Of a DNA stretch of 64,000 nt, positions 57,647 through 64,000 are shown piece by piece. Positions within the stretch are counted from its first letter, which is position 1; each line of letters begins with the position of its first letter. This stretch comes from Bactrocera neohumeralis (Eukaryota; Arthropoda; Insecta; Diptera; Tephritidae). The stretch spans positions 35,378,839-35,442,838 of the forward strand of contig NC_065919.1 in the NCBI RefSeq assembly GCF_024586455.1, given 5' to 3'. The notes beneath the pieces are model-generated. The model had not been told where the DNA came from. It did no database searches and saw only the letters and a program-made list of their open reading frames with translations. The position numbers were made by a program, and so were the translations under genes.

Positions 57647-60600
57647 GGAGGATGGGGTCATGTGTAGAAGTTCACGCAAGTGAGGAAAGTTCTCTGATCG
57701 CCATTCACTTGGGAGTGGCCAGAAACGATTCTTTTACATATGACTCAAGCAGCTCACGACTTCCGGTCTTTGACCAAGTATCCTCTGGTTAGCCTAAGAA
57801 CATCCGTTCGAAGGTGAGCTAAAGTGAGAAGGCGAAACATCCCCTGCATAGGGTTGTGCGCTGGGTTTGGGACCCGCCACGTAAAAAGCCTACCCCAATG
57901 AACAGTAACAACCAGCCTCGGATGAGAGACCCCCCTTTTGATGACGACCACGGCAAACGAAATAAGGACTACGATTTAAGGGCATGCACCTGGAATGTCC
58001 GGTCCCTTAATTGGGAAGGTGCCGCTGCCCAGCTGGTTGATGTCCTCGTGAAAATAAAGGCTGACATCACCGCCGTCCAAGAAATGCGATGGACGGGACA
58101 AGGACAAAGACGAGTAGGTCCTTGTGACATTTACTACAGTGGCCATATAAAGGAGCGCAAGTTTGGTGTGGGATTCGTGGGGAGAGAGACTCCGTCGCCG
58201 AGTACTATCATTCACTCCGGTGAATGAACGTCTAGCCACAATCCGCATCAAAGCGAGGTTCTTCAACATATCGCTGATCTGCGCCCACGCTCCGACGGAT
58301 GAGAAGGACGATGTCACCAAAGATGCCTTTTATGAGTGCTTGGAACGCACTTATGAGAGATGCCCCCGCCACGATGTCAAAATCGTGCTTGGCGACTTTA
58401 ACGCCAGGGTGGGCAAAGAAGGTATCTTTGGCACTATGGTCGGTAAATTCAGCCTCCACGAGGAAACATCCCCAAATGGGTTGAGGCTGATCGACTTCGC
58501 CGGGGCCCGAAATATGGTTATCTGTAGTACTAGATTCCAGCACAAAAAAATTCATCAAGCTACCTGGCTGTCTCCGGATCGAAAAACTACCAACCAGATC
58601 GATCATGTTGTGATAGACGGAAGACACGTCTCCAGTGTTTTAGATGTGCGTGCGCTCCGAGGTCCTAACATCGACTCGGACCACTATCTTGTTGCAGCCA
58701 AGATTCGCACCCGCCTCTGTGCAGCAAAAAACGCACGCCAACAAACACAAGGAAGGTTCCACGTCGAAAAGCTGCAATCACAACAGACTGCCGAACGATT
58801 TTCTACTCGGCTTGCACTCCTGCTCTCTGAGAGCACTCATCAACAACTCGGTATAAGGGAACTGTGGGACGGCATTTCAAACTCCTTACGTACAGCTGCA
58901 TCCGAAACCCTTGGTTTTCGGAAAGTGCAAAGGAAACAACTGGTACGACGAGGAGTGCCGCGCCGCAGCGGAGAGAAAACAGGCTGCCTACCTCGCAACG
59001 TTACGATCGACCACAACACGTGCGGGATGGGATAGATACCGAGAATTGAAGAGGGAAGCGAGACGCATCTGCAGACAGAAAAAGAAAGAGGCCGAAATGC
59101 GTGAGTATGAAGAGCTTGATAAGCTGGCCGACAGGGGTAATGCTCGAAAATTCTACGAAAAAATGCGGCGGCTTACAGAAGGTTTCAAGACCGGAGCATA
59201 CTCTTGTAGAACCCCCAAAGGTGATCTAGTGACCGATGCCCAGAGCATACTTAAATTATGGAGGGAACACTTCTCCAGCCTGCTGAATGGAAGTGAATGC
59301 ACAACGCCAGGAGAAAGCGAACCCGATTCCCCAATCGATGACGATGGAGCAGACGTTCCATTACCCGACCATGAAGAAGTTCGAATAGCAATTGCCCGCC
59401 TGAAGAACAACAAAGCGGAAGGGGCCGACGGATTGCCGGCCGAGCTATTCAAACACGGCGGCGAAGAACTGATAAGGTGCATGCATCAGCTTCTTTGTAA
59501 AATATGGTCGGACGAAAGCATGCCCAACGATTGGAATTTAAGTGTGCTATGCCCAATCCATAAAAAAGGAGACCCCGCAATCTGCGCCAACTACCGTGGG
59601 ATTAGCCTCCTCAACATCGCATATAAGGTTCTATCGAGCGTATTGAGTGAAAGATTAAAGCCCACCGTCAACAAACTGATTGGACCTTATCAGTGTGGCT
59701 TTAGACCTGGAAAATCAACAACCGACCAGATATTCACCATGCGCCAAATCTTGGAAAAGACCCGTGAAAGGAGAATCGACACACACCACCTCTTCGTCGA
59801 TTTCAAAGCTGCTTTCGACAGCACGAAAAGGAGCTGCCTCTATGCCGCGATGTCTGAATTTGGTATCCCCGCAAAACTAATACGGCTGTGTAAACTGACG
59901 CTGAGCAACACGAAGAGCTCCGTCAGAATCGGGAAGGACCTCTCCGAGCCGTTCGATACCAAACGAGGTTTCAGACAAGGCGATTCCCTATCGTGTGACT
60001 TTTTCAACCTGCTTCTGGAGAAAATAGTTCGAGCTGCAGAACTTAGTAGAGAAGGTACCATCTTTTATAACAGTGTACAGCTGCTGGCGTATGCTGATGA
60101 TATTGATATCATCGGCCGTTAGTTCTGCTTTCTCCAGACTAGACAAGGAAGCAAAACAAATGGGTCTGGCAGTGAACGAGGGCAAGACGAAATATCTCCT
60201 GTCATCAAACAAACAGTCGTCGCACTCCCGACTTGGCACTCACGTCACTGTTGACAGTCATAACTTTGAAGTTGTAGATAATTTCGTCTATTTAGGAACC
60301 AGTATTAACACCACCAACAATGTCAGCCTGGAAATCCAACGCAGGATTGCTCTTGCCAACAGGTGCTACTTCGGACTGAGTAGGCAATTGAAAAGTAAAG
60401 TCCTCTCTCGACGAACAAAAGCCAAACTCTATAAGTCGCTCATAATTCCCGTCCTGCTATATGGTGCAGAGGCTTGGACGATGTCAACAACTGATGAGTC
60501 GACATTGCGAGTTTTCGAGAGAAAAGTTCTGCGAAAGATTTATGGTCCTTTGCGCGTTGGCCACGGCGAATATCGCATTCGATGGAACGATGAGCTGTAC

Positions 60601-60903
60601 GAGATATACGACGACATTGACATAGTTCAGCGAATTAAAAGACAGCGGCTACGCTGGCTAGGTCATGTTGTCCGGATGGACGAAAACACTCCAGCTCTGA
60701 AAGTATTCGACGCTGTACCCGCCGGGGGAAGCAGAGGAAGAGGAAGACCTCCACTCCGTTGGAAGGACCAAGTGGAGAAGGACCTGGCTACGCTTGGAAT
60801 ATCCAATTGGCGCCACGTAGCGAAAAGGAGAAACGACTGGCGCGCTGTTGTTAACTCGGCTATAATCGCGTAAGCGGTGTCTACGCCAATTAAGAAGAAG
60901 AAG
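57647..60903 (+). mobile_element. Full-length RTE-clade non-LTR retrotransposon
   Basis: 3,257 bp flanked by an 8-bp target duplication, AATGTAAT (57639-57646 and 60904-60911). The 5' untranslated part is about 200-250 bp, then one frame with endonuclease and reverse transcriptase. The 3' end is a short AAG repeat (60889-60903) instead of poly-A, typical of RTE elements, with a length typical of them. Two partial relatives in the window (3398-4085 and 34467-36712) share its sequence. It lies just past a family A end. Only three small coding lesions separate it from an open frame, so it is the youngest-looking retrotransposon here. Confidence 0.9.
57856..60873 (+). pseudogene. RTE endonuclease-reverse transcriptase, three frameshifts
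   Basis: Role: the AP-type endonuclease nicks target DNA and the RT copies element RNA at the nick. Piece 1 (57856-about 58180) begins the endonuclease: ACTWNVRSLNW, TAVQEMRWTGQGQ. Piece 2 (about 58180-58935) carries CAHAPTDEKDD, GDFNARVG (58391 on), TTNQIDHVVIDGR and DSDHYLV, the catalytic boxes. Piece 3 (58936-60118) carries NYRGISLLNIAYKVL, QCGFRPGKSTTDQIF, motif A FVDFKAAFDS (59793 on), motif B RQGDSLS (59973-59993) and motif C YADD (60090-60101). Piece 4 (60119-60873) carries VYLGTSINTTNN, LLYGAEAWTM and a C-terminus ending NDWRAVVNSAIIA. Lesions: a shift near 58175-58186, an extra A in 58934-58936, and a 14-nt deletion at 60117/60118. All catalytic boxes survive. Probably one protein of about 990-1,000 aa originally. 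Confidence 0.9.
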
Positions 60904-60911
60904 AATGTAAT

Positions 60912-61812
60912 AAAAAATAATTCTAAAGAATATACAGAGAGAACAGTTTATTCTAATTATGGTAAAACACAAACATACTTGGTAAATAAATAGTGTGAAA
61001 GAACGTGTATCAGTTAAACAGATTTAGTCAGCATTATTCATATATGTATTAACGTTGATAGCAGAACGCGTTTCGCTATTATCATAAGTCAATATATGAT
61101 ATTTCTGAGTTTGATCACTTTACTCTAAATATCCGTAATTAATTCTAACATGGTATTTAGCGAACATTAAATGTTCGAGTGTACATACACCAGTTCCATC
61201 TCTAACGGCTTAATGACTTCTTCATTCAATGAATCGAATCAGTGAGTAGATGCAGACGACGCCACTTCCTCCACCTCTTTGGTTCCGCCTTAAGCTATAC
61301 CCTACTCTCTGTTAAGTATACTTTTCTGCTGCTTCACTGCTTCACTGAAGTCACGAACATTGGCATTGAAAATTAAATTTCTTGGAATTTTCCGCTTCAA
61401 TCACGACAGCCAGCAGGAGGCGTATACACAACTCATCATTCGAAATTGAATACTGGATTCTAGTCGCCTATTGTTTCTTTTTTTTTTTAACTGGAATGTT
61501 TAGCTTGGGTGGCGCAGCCATTTGTCATTCTCCCTTTGCAACTTGCTAATAGCAAAAACAGCGGAGGTTTTTAACTTATAGAATTAAAATTCTACTTTAC
61601 CTTTACTAACTGTAAAACAAACTTAAATTTTAGCATGCCCTTGTATACACTTAAATGAAGCTTCACAATTGTTGAATCTTAACAAATTATTGCTATCATA
61701 TTACTCAATTTACATTTACAAATGTGCAAATTCTATAATTATTTCAACTATAACTCTAATAAAATAATAATCACAAATATTTAATAAAAATATACATATT
61801 TATTAAATAATT
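60912..61812. other. Non-coding stretch with a patch of higher GC content
   Basis: No gene recognised. 61180-61560 is less AT-rich and non-repetitive, with a small direct repeat ('ctgcttcactgcttcactga' at 61330), and gives no recognisable protein. The remainder is AT-rich. Confidence 0.45.
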
Positions 61813-62004
61813 TAAATGTAATTATCACTAAGTAATAGGACTAAGTCGGTTAAAAAGAATTATTGAACCAATCGTTACAATTCTTTAAAAACTTTCACAA
61901 AAGGCTCCTTCTACGTCGATGCAACGCTGCTAGCGCAATTTCCAACCATTGAAGTTGTCACGAAAGGCATTCTCCGAAATAGCCTTGAGAGCTGAGGTGC
62001 AGGA

Positions 62005-62465
62005 ATAAAGGGATGTCCAACTTATTCCAGTGTGAGAGCGCTTCAAAATTAGCGTTTTTTATAACATTTTCCATTATGGCCAGATTGAACAAAATAATAA
62101 CATATTTAAATTGAAACACTCAACATTTAGTACGAATAAAAATTACTATATAGTGGTTATTTATTATATGGAGAAACTATTTAAATAATTTTAAAGTATA
62201 TAGTATTAGAACAACTGAATTTTGACCTCTCATTACCCAATAAATGGATTTCAGCTTGTTAGTTCTCAATCATTAAATGTTTTTAATTATTTTCCATTGC
62301 AAATAATAGTATGATGCTTCAAATTACAAAACATTTCTTCAAATACCTTTAAATTTCACAAATTTATTTAATTTTCATTGTTTTACATTTTTTATAAGGG
62401 GTCTTGAACGATGCAACAAATCCCTCCATTTACATATTTTTTTGGAAAGATTTCAATCTGGCCAT
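62005..62465 (-). repeat. Repeat X, copy 2
   Basis: Reverse complement of the split copy at 34753-36176. Inside it, ATGGCCAGATTGAA (62076-62089) and its exact reverse complement (62452-62465) bound a 390-bp core. About 70 bp outside the core (62005-62075) are still shared with copy 1, so the core ends may not be the true element ends. It interrupts mariner coding sequence. No coding capacity. Copy 2 lacks the DD41D insertion and so serves as the empty site. Confidence 0.75.
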
Positions 62466-62483
62466 CGCTCATTTCCAATTGAT

Positions 62484-62541
62484 AAACGTCAAAACCTACT
62501 GAACTCGATTAGCTGTCAAAGTTCAGTAGGTTTTGACGTTT
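62484..62541. repeat. Perfect 22-bp inverted repeat (hairpin)
   Basis: The arms 62484-62505 and 62520-62541 are exact reverse complements (starting AAACGTCAAAACC) around a 14-nt loop. It lies between the end of the repeat X core and the mariner coding remains. No function assigned. Confidence 0.9.
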
Positions 62542-63019
62542 AGACGCAAGGAAAGTACGCAAGGAAAGTTTGGTTGGGTCCCTTGAAGACTTCCACGTAA
62601 AACTTGGTGTTGACGATTTGTCCAGGAGGAACAATCATGGTGGACAATGCATTTGATGTCAAAGAATACAAAGAGCATCGTTTTCACTTTGGATTTGCTC
62701 ATTCTTCCGGTTTTCATCAGCGACCTCTTCCCGGCCCTCCCAAAAGGCCTGTTGCCACCGAAACATACCTCTTCTTGTCAAACGTCTCAGTTGCAGATTT
62801 ACTGAGTTTCACACAGAATTCAATAGCGTACCTCTGCTCTAACGAACGCTGCATTTTCGGCTTGCACCACTCACAGAAACAAGTCGAACGAAAATGTTTG
62901 TCCTGTGTTAGCTAAGAGTTAGGTAGAGGGCGTACCGAATTCAGTCGATGCGCGCACGCTCCGAAGTACAGTCGCGGCGGAAGAAAATCAGTCCTATTAC
63001 TTTCCGGGCAAACCCTGTA

Positions 63020-63115
63020 TGTAACTCGTTTATTTCTAGGTGATACAAACAACCGTTAGGTGAAAAAACTATTATACTCTGTAGCAATATGTTGCAAAAC
63101 ATATAAAAAAAAACA
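63020..63115 (+). repeat. Family A 3' end
   Basis: 'ctaggtgatacaaacaaccg', 'actattatactctgtagcaa' and 'tatgttgcaaaacatataaa' are the family A 3' terminal phrases. They begin directly after the mariner's right TA, so the mariner probably inserted in this copy. Confidence 0.65.
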
Positions 63116-63359
63116 TAAAGATCATAAAAAATAAGTGTCTCACCATAATATCGTGTAATGAATTTTTTTTCGCAGGCAAGACCGTCTTCACAAAACACTA
63201 AAAATCACTCCATATTTCTGTTATCCAATACTGAAGAAAAATTTTGAAAGCCAGCAATTTATAAATTTCCTATAAAATTCCCAACTTAAATAGCGCCCTC
63301 GAAGTTTTGTAGCTTAATTTGAAGCCTCTATTTATAGCATTTTATATGGTTCAGCTTAA

Positions 63360-64000
63360 TGGCATTTTAAGGGCGTTTCACAATCTGATTACGCTTATAT
63401 TCCATACCAACTTCATAACGATATCGTAATTTTTACTTAAGTTATCGCTTGCACAGGCATACAGTCACAATTCTGATCATTTATATTATTTATACATCTC
63501 TTATCTATGTCAGTTAGATCTAGGTGATACAAACAAAAATTATTATAATATTGAGTGAACTCGGAAATTAACTCGAAATAAAAATTTTCAAAAGCTTACA
63601 ATTTCTCTTTTGCAATATTAAGGGGCATTTGGGGGCTAAAAATTAAAAAAAAGTGGACATCGCTCCGTCCCTTAATAGAGTCTTTGTACCTGAACTGGAT
63701 AAAATCCGAAGAATACTTCCATTAAACAACACATATCTAATACATATTTTCCAACTTGGTTGACTTTATACCGCAAATGTCGATCAATATGTAAGACATT
63801 GAGCTTTATAAGATAAAATTCAAATACCTCATGTAATAATTTCAAACTTCCGGTTCATTTTATAACGTATATATCGGTAAATATGTACGACATCTTAGGA
63901 AAATTAAGTTAACTTATAACACTAGCTACATGTACTTTAGCTGGAGTGCCTAATTGGATCATGAGTTTACTCAGTTTCTAAATACTGTACATATAATTTT
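63360..64000 (+). repeat. Family A fragments up to the window end
   Basis: 63400-63560 has 'tttttacttaagttatcgct' and 'ctaggtgatacaaacaaaaa'. 63720-63900 has 'cttggttgactttataccgc', 'gtcgatcaatatgtaagaca' and 'acttccggttcattttataa'. These are interior and 3' family A phrases in worn form. The copy may continue past the window. Confidence 0.55.

Larger units (their letters stand above)
61815..63017 (-). mobile_element. Mariner remnant interrupted by repeat X
   Basis: The right end reads 'cctattactttccgggcaaa' + 'ccctg' (to 63017) before TA. The left end keeps only the inner TIR part, AAGTAATAGGACT (61831-61843), with the outer bases worn. Transposase pieces on the minus strand: MQRSLEQRYAIEFCVKLSKS (62853 down), FWEGREEVADENR (about 62745), SKSKVKTMLFVFFDIKCIVH (62705 down), then, past repeat X, ALKAISENAFRDNFNGWKLR and QRCIDVEGAF (about 61998-61900). 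The catalytic Asp boxes are missing. Confidence 0.75.

Noticed and set aside
58232..58627. 131-codon minus-strand frame, and others at 57976-58320, 59153-59482 and 60658-60972
   Set aside because: All lie antisense to the RTE frame, whose sense translation has clear endonuclease and RT boxes.
1..64000. tRNA, rRNA, CRISPR arrays, operons, riboswitches, Shine-Dalgarno sites
   Set aside because: I looked for T-loop-like GTTCGAATC contexts and arrays of spaced repeats and found none that fold or repeat properly. The DNA is eukaryotic, so bacterial features are not expected.

Overview
The window looks like strongly AT-rich, gene-poor nuclear DNA of a higher fly. My best guess is a tephritid fruit fly such as Bactrocera, Zeugodacus or Ceratitis. 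This rests on a DD41D mariner like the rosa type known from tephritids, on RTE, R1-type and Helitron remnants of insect character, and on many copies of two dispersed repeat families with (GGAC)n / (GTCT)n tracts. No bacterial, plasmid or viral genome features are visible. I found no host protein-coding gene, rRNA or tRNA that I can support. All convincing coding signal comes from transposable elements (TEs), nearly all of them damaged.

Layout. 0-5 kb: degraded family B, a copy of family A with perfect 15-bp terminal inverted repeats (TIRs; 1037-1899), the 3' part of an R1/LOA-type non-LTR element (1915-3010), and an internally deleted RTE copy (3398-4085). 5-20 kb: broken family A copies, short duplications, and long AT-rich stretches with nothing identifiable. 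20.3-21.0 kb: a foldback MITE with a TTAA target duplication and GC-rich 20-bp TIRs. 24-26 kb: a long family A copy interrupted by a 560-bp mariner-derived foldback. 28.5-29.9 kb: a dead Tc1-like transposase followed by family A.

34-37.3 kb: a nested stack. A family A copy holds an RTE copy with a 12-bp target duplication. The RTE holds repeat X, and X holds a 961-bp DD41D mariner whose transposase frame is open but lacks most of the DNA-binding region. 37-42.6 kb: family B, a decayed Helitron (about 38.5-41.0 kb, ending CTAG|T), family A, then a family B copy with ~158-bp internal tandem units.

45-57.6 kb: further family A and B copies, a Tc1-like remnant (52.9 kb) and a deleted mariner with intact TIRs (55299-56588). 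57.6-60.9 kb: a full-length RTE retrotransposon with an 8-bp target duplication, inactivated by only three small frameshifts. 61.8-63.0 kb: another mariner carrying a second copy of X and a perfect 22-bp hairpin. The rest is family A.

How the parts relate: nothing suggests a pathway or operon. The elements mostly sit inside one another, so the window reads as a layered record of transposition. RTE-type retrotransposons supply endonuclease and reverse transcriptase; mariner, Tc1 and Helitron remnants are the DNA transposons; families A, B and X and the TTAA element are non-autonomous passengers with no visible protein of their own.
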